Assembly: GCA_018608765.1 (NCBI GenBank)
Contig: JABAYY010000097.1
Coordinates: 1 to 64,000, forward strand
Source of the DNA: Flavobacteriaceae bacterium
Lineage (GTDB): Bacteria > Bacteroidota > Bacteroidia > Flavobacteriales > Flavobacteriaceae
Reading direction: 5' to 3'
DNA length: 64,000 bases
Shown here: piece by piece, positions 25,862 to 34,595 of the stretch
Layout: each line of letters begins with the position of its first letter
How positions within the stretch are numbered: position 1 is the stretch's first letter
The notes under the pieces: model-generated
Databases searched by the model: none
Told to the model about the DNA's origin: nothing
What the model saw: only the letters and a program-made list of their open reading frames with translations
Position numbers and translations under genes: made by a program

Positions 25862-27226
25862 TCAACTTGGGTCGGATACCTTATTTTTAAGAGCTGCAAA
25901 GTCCAAACCTCCATAACTTCCAGAGCTCATGAGCAGAACTGTTTTTTGAGTAAATTCTAAGGAAGTTATATAGTTTTTAAAAAGCGTGGGGTCTGTAAAA
26001 ACAATTAAGTCCTTACGCTCAAAAGCAGTTTCTATTTGGATTTCACTTACTGAATTTAATCTTTTTATTTCAACAGCCTCTGGCGAATAAAACACCACTG
26101 CTGTATCAGCTGCATCTAAAGTCCCTTTATAGTGTTCTAAAAACTCAGCATTTAAACTACTGTAAGTATGCAATTCTAAACATGCAACTAAGGGTCGCTT
26201 TGGATACTGTGACTTTACGGCTTCCGTAGTCGCTTTCACCTTACTTGGAGAGTGTGCAAAATCTTTATAAACGACACAATTGGCATTTTTAGCTACGAGT
26301 TCTAAGCGCTTACTTGCACCCGAAAAACTAGAAATTGCTTCGTAAAAATCATCTTGATCAACCCCCATTTGTTGGCAAATCCACTTTGATCCTGCAAGGT
26401 TATTCAAGTTATGGGCTCCAAAAACTTCAAGTGGAAGTGGCCCTTCTTCTGTGTCTAAATAGGTAACACCCCCATCAATCGTATGCTCAGGAGTTTGATA
26501 CGGAAATTTACGAATTTGATTATCGCTGTCTTCAACGATTGATTTTACATTAAGATCCTCGGAATTGTAAGAAATACTTCCCCCTACAGTAATACTATCT
26601 ACAAATATTTTAAACTGCTCTAAATAATTTTCAAAGGTTGGAAATACGTTGATATGATCCCATGCAATACCACTTAAAAGGGCAATATTAGGTTGGTATA
26701 AATGAAATTTTGGACGGCGGTCAATTGGAGAGCTTAAATATTCATCCCCTTCAAGTACCATAAAATCGGCATCATCTGTAAGTTTCACCATCACATCAAA
26801 ACCTTCCAACTGCGCACCTACCATATAATCGACTTCAATATCGTGGTAATTTAAAACATGTAAGATCATGGCTGTGATGGTTGTTTTCCCATGACTTCCT
26901 CCTATCACTACACGTGTTTTATGTTTAGATTGCTCATATAAAAACTCTGGATATGAATATATTTTAAGTCCTAATTCCTGTGCCTTTAAGAGTTCAGGAT
27001 TGTCCTGTTTGGCGTGCATTCCAAGCACCACCGCATCTAGGTTCTTAGTGATTTTATCTGAGTACCACCCAAAACTAGCTGGCAACAGTCCAGCAGCGTT
27101 TAATCGCGATTTAGAGGGCTCAAATATAGTGTCATCGCTACCAGTAACTTGCATTCCTTTATGGTGAAGCGCTAATGCTAAATTGTGCATCGCAGCACCT
27201 CCTATTGCAATAAAATGTACATTCAT
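25862..27226 (-). CDS. mpl: Murein peptide ligase Mpl (UDP-MurNAc:tripeptide ligase), recycling enzyme
   Basis: 454 residues, Mur-ligase fold. N-terminal Rossmann-like VHFIAIGGAAMHNLALALHHKGMQVTGSD, ATP-binding GGSHGKTT (about 109-116), the middle-domain DEYLSSPIDRRPKF and the C-terminal DFAHSPSKVKATTEAVK typical of Mpl rather than MurC. It attaches recycled L-Ala-gamma-D-Glu-meso-DAP to UDP-MurNAc, so it implies peptidoglycan recycling. Located in the adk-obgE-TPR-mpl-radC run with 47- and 32-base gaps. Confidence 0.93.
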   Translation of the reverse strand: MNVHFIAIGGAAMHNLALALHHKGMQVTGSDDTIFEPSKSRLNAAGLLPASFGWYSDKITKNLDAVVLGMHAKQDNPELLKAQELGLKIYSYPEFLYEQSKHKTRVVIGGSHGKTTITAMILHVLNYHDIEVDYMVGAQLEGFDVMVKLTDDADFMVLEGDEYLSSPIDRRPKFHLYQPNIALLSGIAWDHINVFPTFENYLEQFKIFVDSITVGGSISYNSEDLNVKSIVEDSDNQIRKFPYQTPEHTIDGGVTYLDTEEGPLPLEVFGAHNLNNLAGSKWICQQMGVDQDDFYEAISSFSGASKRLELVAKNANCVVYKDFAHSPSKVKATTEAVKSQYPKRPLVACLELHTYSSLNAEFLEHYKGTLDAADTAVVFYSPEAVEIKRLNSVSEIQIETAFERKDLIVFTDPTLFKNYITSLEFTQKTVLLMSSGSYGGLDFAALKNKVSDPS

Positions 27227-27273
27227 TGTATGAGTTTATGAGAGGTAAATATACGGAATGAGCTTAGATTTCT

Positions 27274-28188
27274 TTAAGGCTTTAACAATAAAATTAATTG
27301 CTTTTCTTTCATCGCAGGTTTGAAATCTGGCTGTACTAAGAGAGCTTTTTCAAGGGAATCAAGTGCCTCCTGGACTTTATTTTGAAGTTTAAATATCTGT
27401 GCTTGAAGTAAATAGGCAACTTCTAAAGGTTCGCGGTCTTTGGATGAAAAATCTTCAATATAAACTTGGATATAATACTGACCAGTAGAAAGCTGTGTGT
27501 TAAGTACAACACAAGCAGAAGCAACAAGGAAATGTATAGAGTTGTTATGGAATTTAAAATGGGAGGGCTTTGATAATTTTGACTGAGAGTAAGCTAATTC
27601 GTTCAGGCTGTCTAAACCTTTTTTATAACATGCCTTTGCCAATACCTCTCTATTAGAATTTTCATAAACATAGGCTTTGGCAAAATACCCTTGCGGATTG
27701 GAAAGCACTTCTAACTCACTCGCATAGATCATTGCTTTGTCATAACTCCCACCCAAAAAACCAGGAAGTTGAGTGTATAACTCTACCATCGCCCAACGAA
27801 CTTCTTTATCAGTAGGGTCTAATTCTGCTGCTTTAAGAAACGATGTTTTTACTTTAGAAATTAACCCTAGAGCTTTAAGTTTTGACCCCTCTTTGGCTAG
27901 TTTCCCTAAAACACCCCCATACTTATAATGGGAAGTCGCGTTATAAGGATCTAAATCACGAAATTGTTTGTAGTACGTTGCAGCTTTGTCCCAGTTACTT
28001 TGAAAACCATAAGCATCCCCCATTAACTCTAACAAGACTAAATCTTGCGGCGTTTTAGACAAATAAACTTCTAGCTTCTGAACAGCTTGGGTGTAGTTTT
28101 TAGTTTCAAATAAGGGCTCAAATTCTTTGGTATAGTTTTGACCTATTAATAAGTATGGACATAACAAAATCAGTAAGAATTTTTGCAT
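27274..28188 (-). CDS. Secreted TPR-repeat protein
   Basis: 304 residues. Short signal peptide (FLLILLCPYLLIG), then several tetratricopeptide repeats (ALQKLEVYLSKTPQDLVLLELMGDAYG-like units; WDKAATYYKQFRDLDPYNATSHYKYGG; the last is EALDSLEKALLVQPDFKPAMKEKQLI). Long helices without catalytic motifs point to a periplasmic scaffold. It lies 12 bases downstream of obgE in the same transcript; such a TPR gene next to obgE/adk is ordinary for this family. No specific partner can be named. Confidence 0.85.
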   Translation of the reverse strand: MQKFLLILLCPYLLIGQNYTKEFEPLFETKNYTQAVQKLEVYLSKTPQDLVLLELMGDAYGFQSNWDKAATYYKQFRDLDPYNATSHYKYGGVLGKLAKEGSKLKALGLISKVKTSFLKAAELDPTDKEVRWAMVELYTQLPGFLGGSYDKAMIYASELEVLSNPQGYFAKAYVYENSNREVLAKACYKKGLDSLNELAYSQSKLSKPSHFKFHNNSIHFLVASACVVLNTQLSTGQYYIQVYIEDFSSKDREPLEVAYLLQAQIFKLQNKVQEALDSLEKALLVQPDFKPAMKEKQLILLLKP

Positions 28189-28200
28189 GCCTTCATTTTT

Positions 28201-29199
28201 TTAACGGTTTAACATCGCCCACAAACTGTCTTTGAGTTGAATAATTCCTGATTGGGCTACCGAGGAAATAAACAAATAATCGATGGGTAATTCTGCATCT
28301 AACTCTTCAGTTAGTTCCGCTTTCAACTCTTCGTCAAGCATATCACTTTTAGAGATTGCAATCAAACGATCTTTGTCTAGCATTTCTGGGTTATAGCGAC
28401 GCAACTCATCTAATAAAATATCATACTGCTTTTTGATATCATCCGCATCGGCAGGAATTAAAAACAAAAGGATAGAGTTTCTTTCTATATGTCGTAAAAA
28501 ATAATGTCCAAGACCTTTTCCTTCTGCAGCACCTTCAATAATACCAGGGATGTCAGCCACCACAAACGATTGGTAATCTCTGTATTCTACAATCCCTAAA
28601 TTTGGTTTTAGAGTTGTAAACTCATAATCAGCTATTTTTGGTTTTGCGGATGTAATTACAGATAATAATGTTGATTTTCCAGCATTTGGAAATCCAACCA
28701 ATCCTACATCAGCTAGAATTTTGAGCTCAATCGTCACATATTTTTCCACCATTGGAAGTCCAGGCTGTGCATACCGTGGAGTTTGGTTGGTTGAGGATCT
28801 AAAATGCCAATTTCCTAAACCGCCTTTACCTCCTTCACAAAGGATAACTTCTTCATGGTTTTCAGTAATTTCAAAAAGAACTTCGTTTGTGTCTGTATCT
28901 CGAAGCACAGTTCCTAAAGGCACATCTACATACACGTCTTCTCCATCGGCTCCTGTACTACGGCTTTTACTTCCGCTTCCTCCGTGACCGGCTCTAAAGT
29001 GACGTTTGAATTTCAAGTGGTGTAATGTCCACAAATGTTCATTTCCACGAACAATTACATGACCTCCACGACCCCCATCACCCCCATCAGGACCGCCTTT
29101 TGTGATAAATTTTTCTCTATGTAGGTGCACTGATCCCTTTCCTCCGTTTCCAGAGCAAGCAAACATTTTTACATAATCAACAAAATTACCTTCAGTCAT
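28201..29199 (-). CDS. obgE: GTPase Obg (CgtA), ribosome assembly and stress GTPase
   Basis: 332 residues. N-terminal glycine-rich Obg fold ([32 protein letters not shown]), then the G domain with G1 [10 protein letters not shown] (about 167-176), switch TTLKP, G3 DIPGII and G4-like SKSD. The C-terminal OCT domain of some Obg proteins is absent, as is usual in Bacteroidota. 15 bases after adk. Confidence 0.96.
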   Translation of the reverse strand: MTEGNFVDYVKMFACSGNGGKGSVHLHREKFITKGGPDGGDGGRGGHVIVRGNEHLWTLHHLKFKRHFRAGHGGSGSKSRSTGADGEDVYVDVPLGTVLRDTDTNEVLFEITENHEEVILCEGGKGGLGNWHFRSSTNQTPRYAQPGLPMVEKYVTIELKILADVGLVGFPNAGKSTLLSVITSAKPKIADYEFTTLKPNLGIVEYRDYQSFVVADIPGIIEGAAEGKGLGHYFLRHIERNSILLFLIPADADDIKKQYDILLDELRRYNPEMLDKDRLIAISKSDMLDEELKAELTEELDAELPIDYLFISSVAQSGIIQLKDSLWAMLNR

Positions 29200-29214
29200 C
29201 TAATGAGTTTTATA

Positions 29215-29787
29215 TTACAGTGTATTAATTACTGTATTCAATCGGACCGTAATATCTTCAACAGATCCTACACCATCCACGCCAAAATACTTATCCTTCG
29301 CCGCATAATACGACTTTAGAATTGCTGTTTCGCCGTAATATATTTTTATTCTATTTCTAACAACCGTATCATTGGCATCGTCTGGTCTGCCGCTAGTTTC
29401 ACCTCTTTTAAGAAGACGTTCCACCAAAACCTCGTCATCCACTTCCAATGCTATCATTGCACTAATTTCAGTATTGTAAGAATTTAAAAGCGCATCTAAA
29501 GCTTCAGCCTGTAACACATTTCTAGGAAATCCATCAAAAATAAATCCTTTTGAATCTAGATTTTTAGCGACTTCTGCACTTAGCATATCAATCGTAACTT
29601 GATCTGGAACCAACTCACCTTTATCCATAAAAGACTTAGCTAACGTCCCTAATTCGGTCTCATTTTTAATATTAAAACGAAACACATCTCCAGTAGAAAT
29701 ATGGATCAAACTATAAGTCTCTTTTAAAAAAGCAGCTTGCGTTCCTTTACCAGCGCCCGGAGGGCCAAATAACACTAAATTTTTCAT
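29215..29787 (-). CDS. adk: Adenylate kinase
   Basis: 190 residues, short type without zinc LID. P-loop GPPGAGKGTQ (7-16), AMP-binding GFIFDGFPRN (about 84-93), LID region LLKRGETSGRPDDANDT. It interconverts AMP, ATP and ADP. First gene of the minus-strand run that continues through obgE, and divergent from purK. Confidence 0.97.
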   Translation of the reverse strand: MKNLVLFGPPGAGKGTQAAFLKETYSLIHISTGDVFRFNIKNETELGTLAKSFMDKGELVPDQVTIDMLSAEVAKNLDSKGFIFDGFPRNVLQAEALDALLNSYNTEISAMIALEVDDEVLVERLLKRGETSGRPDDANDTVVRNRIKIYYGETAILKSYYAAKDKYFGVDGVGSVEDITVRLNTVINTL

Positions 29788-29852
29788 TTTTATTCAAACT
29801 TTAAAATACTGACTTCAAAATAAAGCCAATCTTAGCAACTAAAATCGAGCTG

Positions 29853-29860
29853 CAAAGATA
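29853..29860 (-). promoter_or_regulatory. -7 element of the adk operon
   Basis: On the minus strand TATCTTTG, a full match to TAnnTTTG, about 66 bases upstream of the adk ATG. No TTG at the ideal -33 distance. Confidence 0.55.
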
Positions 29861-29905
29861 ATCAATTGTAAAGGTTTTGATTCGTTTTGATGCCCGATTT
29901 TAGTG

Positions 29906-29933
29906 TTCGATTTCATTTTTAAGTGTATTTTTG
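29906..29933 (+). promoter_or_regulatory. purKE promoter
   Basis: TATTTTTG (29926-29933) is a full match to TAnnTTTG, with TTC (29906-29908) 17 bases upstream as a near-consensus -33. It predicts a leader of about 30 bases before the purK ATG at 29970. No purine riboswitch fold was recognised. Confidence 0.6.
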
Positions 29934-29969
29934 TAGTGTATTTATAAAATCGTTCAAGAAAATCTTAAA

Positions 29970-31124
29970 ATGGAGTATTTCTCATCAAACTTCAAACTTG
30001 GTATTTTAGGTGGCGGTCAGCTCGGGAAAATGTTACTTTACACAACTCGAAAATTTGACATTCATACCTGTGTTTTAGACCCCAGTCCAGAAGCCCCAAG
30101 CAAACTTGCCTGTAATGAATTCTTTCAAGGAGATTTGATGGATTATGACACTGTTTATAATTTCGGTAAAAAAGTAAATACCCTCACCATCGAGATTGAA
30201 AATGTCAATGTGGATGCCCTCAAAGCACTTGAAAAAGAAGGAGTAAATGTATTTCCTTCTTCAAAAACATTAGAAACCATTCAGAATAAAGCAAAACAAA
30301 AATTGTTTTATATCGATCATAATTTACCAACAGCCCCTTTTAAAAGGTTTGCTTACACCGATGAAATATATACCGCTATTGAACACAGCAGTATTGAATT
30401 TCCTTTTGTATGGAAAAGTGCTCAGTTTGGTTATGACGGAACTGGCGTAAAAATTGTGCGCTCCGTTGCTGATTTGAAAAATTTACCAAATGTAGAGTGT
30501 ATTACTGAAGATCTAGTTCCTTTTAAAAGCGAACTAGCGGTGATTGTCTCTAGGAATGAAAAAGGAGACGTGAAAATCTATCCCGTTGTCGAAATGGAAT
30601 TTCATCCAGAAGCGAACCAAGTAGAATATGTATTATGCCCCGCTAGAATTTCTAAAGAAATTGCAACCAAAGCTGAATTAATTGCCCTAAAAACATCCGC
30701 AGCATTTGAGCATGTGGGACTTCTGGCGGTTGAATTATTTCTAACTCAGGACGATGAAATTCTGATCAATGAAGTGGCCCCTAGACCACATAATTCTGGA
30801 CATCAAACGATAGAAGCTAGCTACACCTCCCAATTCGAGCAACATATTAGAGCGATTTTAGGATTGCCAATGGGCAGCACTGAAAACAAACTAAGCGGTG
30901 TGATGGTCAATTTAGTCGGTTCTGAAGATTATACAGGAGAAGTTGTTTACCAAAACATAGAGAAATTAATGGAAATGGATGGCGTGACACCACACATCTA
31001 TGGCAAAAAAGAAACACGTCCCTTTCGAAAAATGGGACATGTAACTATCGTTCATTCGAATATTGATACTGCACGAACAATAGCACAAAAAGTGAAACAG
31101 TCAATCAAAGTAATAAGTAAATAA
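29970..31124 (+). CDS. purK: 5-(carboxyamino)imidazole ribonucleotide synthase
   Basis: 384 residues, ATP-grasp enzyme that makes N5-CAIR from AIR, bicarbonate and ATP in purine synthesis. N-terminal LGILGGGQLGKML, ATP-grasp region VWKSAQFGYDGTGV, active-site stretch INEVAPRPHNSGHQTIEAS. purE follows after one base, as expected since PurE uses the PurK product. Confidence 0.96.
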   Translation: MEYFSSNFKLGILGGGQLGKMLLYTTRKFDIHTCVLDPSPEAPSKLACNEFFQGDLMDYDTVYNFGKKVNTLTIEIENVNVDALKALEKEGVNVFPSSKTLETIQNKAKQKLFYIDHNLPTAPFKRFAYTDEIYTAIEHSSIEFPFVWKSAQFGYDGTGVKIVRSVADLKNLPNVECITEDLVPFKSELAVIVSRNEKGDVKIYPVVEMEFHPEANQVEYVLCPARISKEIATKAELIALKTSAAFEHVGLLAVELFLTQDDEILINEVAPRPHNSGHQTIEASYTSQFEQHIRAILGLPMGSTENKLSGVMVNLVGSEDYTGEVVYQNIEKLMEMDGVTPHIYGKKETRPFRKMGHVTIVHSNIDTARTIAQKVKQSIKVISK

Positions 31125-31125
31125 T

Positions 31126-31611
31126 ATGGCACAAGTAGGAATCATTATGGGAAGCGACAGCGACATGCCTGTCATGAAAGAAGCAATAGCAATTCTAGAA
31201 GGATTTGATATCCAATTTGAAGTGGACATCGTATCTGCACACCGAACCCCTGAAAAGTTATTTGACTATGGATCAAAAGCGCATCAGCGTGGTTTGAAGG
31301 TCATCATTGCCGGCGCTGGAGGCGCTGCACATTTACCTGGAATGATCGCCTCTTTAAGTCCTTTACCCGTGATTGGTGTTCCTGTAAAATCTAGCAACTC
31401 AATTGATGGATGGGACTCTATCTTATCCATATTACAAATGCCAGGAGGAGTTCCTGTAGCAACTGTTGCTTTAAATGGTGCTAAAAACGCTGGCATTTTA
31501 GCTGCACAAATCATTGGAGCATCTGACAGCTGTGTTTTAGATAAAATATTAATTTACAAGGAAGGCTTGAAAGCTAAAGTCCTTGAAGCATCAAAGAACA
31601 TTAACTCCTAA
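31126..31611 (+). CDS. purE: N5-carboxyaminoimidazole ribonucleotide mutase
   Basis: 161 residues, class I PurE. GIIMGSDSDMPVM (5-17), SAHRTPEKL (about 42-50), GAGGAAHLPGMIAS and GVPVKSS cover the active site. Converts N5-CAIR to CAIR. Second gene of purKE. Confidence 0.97.
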   Translation: MAQVGIIMGSDSDMPVMKEAIAILEGFDIQFEVDIVSAHRTPEKLFDYGSKAHQRGLKVIIAGAGGAAHLPGMIASLSPLPVIGVPVKSSNSIDGWDSILSILQMPGGVPVATVALNGAKNAGILAAQIIGASDSCVLDKILIYKEGLKAKVLEASKNINS

Positions 31612-31630
31612 GTTTCCCTAAACAGTCCAA

Positions 31631-33661
31631 ATGAATATACTCGATACGCGTTTTGAAACGCCTTTCAATACCGCTCCATTTTCAAAAATAAAAACAGATG
31701 CTTTTTTACCTGCATTTAGAAAAGCGATTGAAAGTGCCAAAAATGAAATTAATCAGATTGTTGAAAATAAAGCAATACCTTCATTTGAAAACACAATTGA
31801 AGCCTTAGATTACACAGGAGAGCAACTCGATCGAATTTCGAGTATATTTTTTAATTTGAATGCAGCTGAAACGAACGAAGAAATTCAAAAAACAGCCCAA
31901 GAAGTATCTCCATTATTAACTGAATTTTCAAATGATGTAGCTTTAAATACAGCTCTCTTTGAACGAGTTAAATCCGTTTACAACACAAAAGAATCGCTGT
32001 CATTAACCGAAGAGCAAAAAACACTTTTAGATAAGAAATACAAAGGATTTTCGAGAAATGGTGCCAACCTTAGTAACGATCAAAAAGAAGTGTTACGCAG
32101 CATTGATAAAGAGCAAAGTCAACTTAAACTTACCTTTGGAGAAAATATTTTAGCAGAGACCAACCGCTACGAACTTCTGATTTCAGAGCTGTCAGATTTA
32201 GACGGACTTCCAGAAGGTGCCATTGAAGCAGCCAAACAATTAGCGGAAGAAAAAGACAAAAAAGGATGGTTAATCACACTTGACAATCCGAGCTACATCC
32301 CTTTTATGACCTATGCAAAAAACAGAGTGTTACGAAAAGAATTGGCACTCGCATTTGGACAAAAAGGTTTTAAAAATGACAACTTAGATAACCAAGAAAT
32401 CGTTTTGAAAATAGCGCAATTACGCTACCAGAGAGCACAGCTTCTGGGGTATCTAACACATGCACATTTTGTGTTAGAAGAACGAATGGCTAAAACACCT
32501 GAAACCGTGGGTTATTTCTTAGAAGATCTTTTAGAAAAAGCACAGCCAGCAGCCAAAAAGGAGTTTGAAGAACTGGAGAGTTTCGCTAAAGAACTAGACG
32601 GCATTGATCGTCTGGAAAAATGGGACAGTGCCTATTACTCTGAAAAATTGAAACAAAAACGCTTCAATTTTGATGATGAACAATTGAAACCTTACTTCAA
32701 ATTAGAAAACGTAATTGAAGGGGCTTTTGAAGTCGCACAAAAATTATTTGGATTGCAGTTTATCCAAACAGATGTTGTTGAAACCTATCACAAAGAGGTG
32801 ATGACTTACAAAGTAGAGGATTCTAAACAAAATTTAGTAGCCATTTTTTATGCTGATTTTTTTCCAAGAGCAGGCAAACGCAATGGCGCTTGGATGACCT
32901 CTTTTAAATCTCAGTATGTAAAAGATTCTGTAAACGAAAGACCACACGTGTCCATCGTTTGTAATTTTACAAAACCGACAGCAACAAAACCGTCTTTATT
33001 GACATTTAACGAAGTTACCACACTTTTTCATGAATTTGGACACGCACTTCATGGGATGTTAGCAGACACCGTATATCCTAGTTTATCGGGTACTAGTGTG
33101 GCCTGGGACTTTGTAGAATTACCAAGTCAAATCATGGAAAATTGGTGCTATGAAAAAGAAGCGCTGGCTCTCTTCGCTAAGCATTATGAAACTGGGGACA
33201 GCATTCCAATGGAGCTTTTTGACAAAATAAAAGCAGCCTCTACATTTCAACAAGGAATGCAAACTCTTAGACAGTTGAGTTTTGGCTTGCTAGACATGAG
33301 CTGGCATGGAATTGATCCAACCGAAATAACAAATGTAAAGCAGCACGAAAGCGCTGCATTCTTAGAGACACAGTTGTTTCCAGACGTGGCAGAAAATTGC
33401 ATGTCAACTGCTTTTGCACACATATTTCAAGGAGGCTATTCTTCAGGGTACTACAGCTATAAATGGGCCGAAGTTTTAGATGCAGATGCCTTTGAATATT
33501 TTAAAGAAAATGATCTTTTTGATCCAAAAATCGCAGCAGCTTTCAAAACTCATGTATTAAGCAAAGGCGGCACGGAAGATCCTTTGGAATTGTATGTTAA
33601 ATTTCGAGGACAAAAACCAAAAGTGGAAGCCTTACTAAAACGATCCGGTCTTTTGAACTAA
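31631..33661 (+). CDS. M3-family metallopeptidase (oligopeptidase A / Dcp-like)
   Basis: Cytoplasmic thimet-type zinc oligopeptidase, 676 residues, no signal peptide. Zinc motif HEFGH at 467-471 (TLFHEFGHALHG), with the downstream Glu-containing FVELPSQIMENW, and the C-terminal FQGGYSSGYYSYKWAEVLDADAF typical of M3A enzymes. Degrades short peptides. 19 bases after purE, so probably co-transcribed although functionally unrelated. Its last 27 bases overlap the convergent UbiA-like gene. Dcp and OpdA cannot be told apart with certainty here. Confidence 0.93.
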   Translation: MNILDTRFETPFNTAPFSKIKTDAFLPAFRKAIESAKNEINQIVENKAIPSFENTIEALDYTGEQLDRISSIFFNLNAAETNEEIQKTAQEVSPLLTEFSNDVALNTALFERVKSVYNTKESLSLTEEQKTLLDKKYKGFSRNGANLSNDQKEVLRSIDKEQSQLKLTFGENILAETNRYELLISELSDLDGLPEGAIEAAKQLAEEKDKKGWLITLDNPSYIPFMTYAKNRVLRKELALAFGQKGFKNDNLDNQEIVLKIAQLRYQRAQLLGYLTHAHFVLEERMAKTPETVGYFLEDLLEKAQPAAKKEFEELESFAKELDGIDRLEKWDSAYYSEKLKQKRFNFDDEQLKPYFKLENVIEGAFEVAQKLFGLQFIQTDVVETYHKEVMTYKVEDSKQNLVAIFYADFFPRAGKRNGAWMTSFKSQYVKDSVNERPHVSIVCNFTKPTATKPSLLTFNEVTTLFHEFGHALHGMLADTVYPSLSGTSVAWDFVELPSQIMENWCYEKEALALFAKHYETGDSIPMELFDKIKAASTFQQGMQTLRQLSFGLLDMSWHGIDPTEITNVKQHESAAFLETQLFPDVAENCMSTAFAHIFQGGYSSGYYSYKWAEVLDADAFEYFKENDLFDPKIAAAFKTHVLSKGGTEDPLELYVKFRGQKPKVEALLKRSGLLN

Positions 33662-34477
33662 AGACAAAATAACCACCAAAATAAGAGCAAAAACTGGAAC
33701 AGCTTCCACCCAAAAAGCAGCGTAATACCGATCCTGTTTTTTCTTGCTTTTAGCCAAAAACACAGCTAATAGAACAGTTGAAAAAATAAGTATTAGAAAC
33801 TTATTTTGACTGAACTGATATTTGAAAAATTCTAACAAAATAGAATCTCCTAACAAAGCATAGCCTATAATCTTAGTATTTCGAATTCCTATTTTTTGTG
33901 GAATGGTTGAAAGGTGAACTTGATCTACATCTAAATCACGAATCTCGAAAGGGAGCATTAAGACAATGACTATAAAAGTGCGTTGTAGCACTAAAATCCA
34001 ATGGTCAGCGACGAGTGTTTGTTGAGATTCTAACACAGGCAATACCACTGTTGTCATCGCCCAAACAATTGCAATAATATAAATTTTAACCCCGCCGATA
34101 GACCTTAGGTTTTTAGGAGTTTTGACTCCCATTGGAATCGCATAAAAAAAGGTAATCAACGCTAAAAACACGAATAGAATTTGACTGCTTTGTTGAAGTT
34201 TAAAAAAAACAGATGCAAATCCTATCAAACTCATAACAGACACCAATTGAATGTATTTTAATTTAGTTGTAAGAGAACGGTAATAAAACTTCGTAAAGCC
34301 AAAATACTTGACAAAATTATAGCCTGTAACAGAAGCACAAAAGGTCGCACTGTAAAAAATCGCAGAAGTATTTAAGTCAAACTCATAGGCTGTTAAAGCA
34401 CAAAAAGAAACCACAGCAAATGCGACATGAATACTGCTATTTATATAAAAATCTAGGAAGCGCTTAAACCGAGTCAT
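33635..34477 (-). CDS. UbiA-like polytopic membrane protein with an incomplete active site
   Basis: 280 residues, about eight hydrophobic segments, arranged like UbiA prenyltransferases. The second Asp-rich region is present as RDLDVD (180-185) in IRDLDVDQVHLSTIPQKIG. The first Asp-rich motif (NDxxDxxxD), expected after the first two helices, is replaced by GYNFVKYFGF (52-61), which has no Asp. Flavobacterial genomes often carry such a degenerate UbiA homologue annotated as hypothetical. It may bind lipid substrates in another way or no longer catalyse prenyl transfer. Convergent overlap with the M3 peptidase gene; divergent from gcvP. Confidence 0.65.
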   Translation of the reverse strand: MTRFKRFLDFYINSSIHVAFAVVSFCALTAYEFDLNTSAIFYSATFCASVTGYNFVKYFGFTKFYYRSLTTKLKYIQLVSVMSLIGFASVFFKLQQSSQILFVFLALITFFYAIPMGVKTPKNLRSIGGVKIYIIAIVWAMTTVVLPVLESQQTLVADHWILVLQRTFIVIVLMLPFEIRDLDVDQVHLSTIPQKIGIRNTKIIGYALLGDSILLEFFKYQFSQNKFLILIFSTVLLAVFLAKSKKKQDRYYAAFWVEAVPVFALILVVILSLVQKTGSF

Positions 34478-34563
34478 GGGACAAAAATAAGGAAACTGTT
34501 AATAACCCTTTTAATTGTTTAATAACTTTAAACCACTATGAATTAAAACATTATTAAATTCCT

Positions 34564-34571
34564 TAATTTTG
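34564..34571 (+). promoter_or_regulatory. -7 element of the gcvP operon
   Basis: TAATTTTG, full match to TAnnTTTG, 24 bases before the ATG at 34596. It excludes upstream in-frame starts near 34569, which overlap it. Confidence 0.55.
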
Positions 34572-34595
34572 TTCTTTATTTATGAATCCTACACG

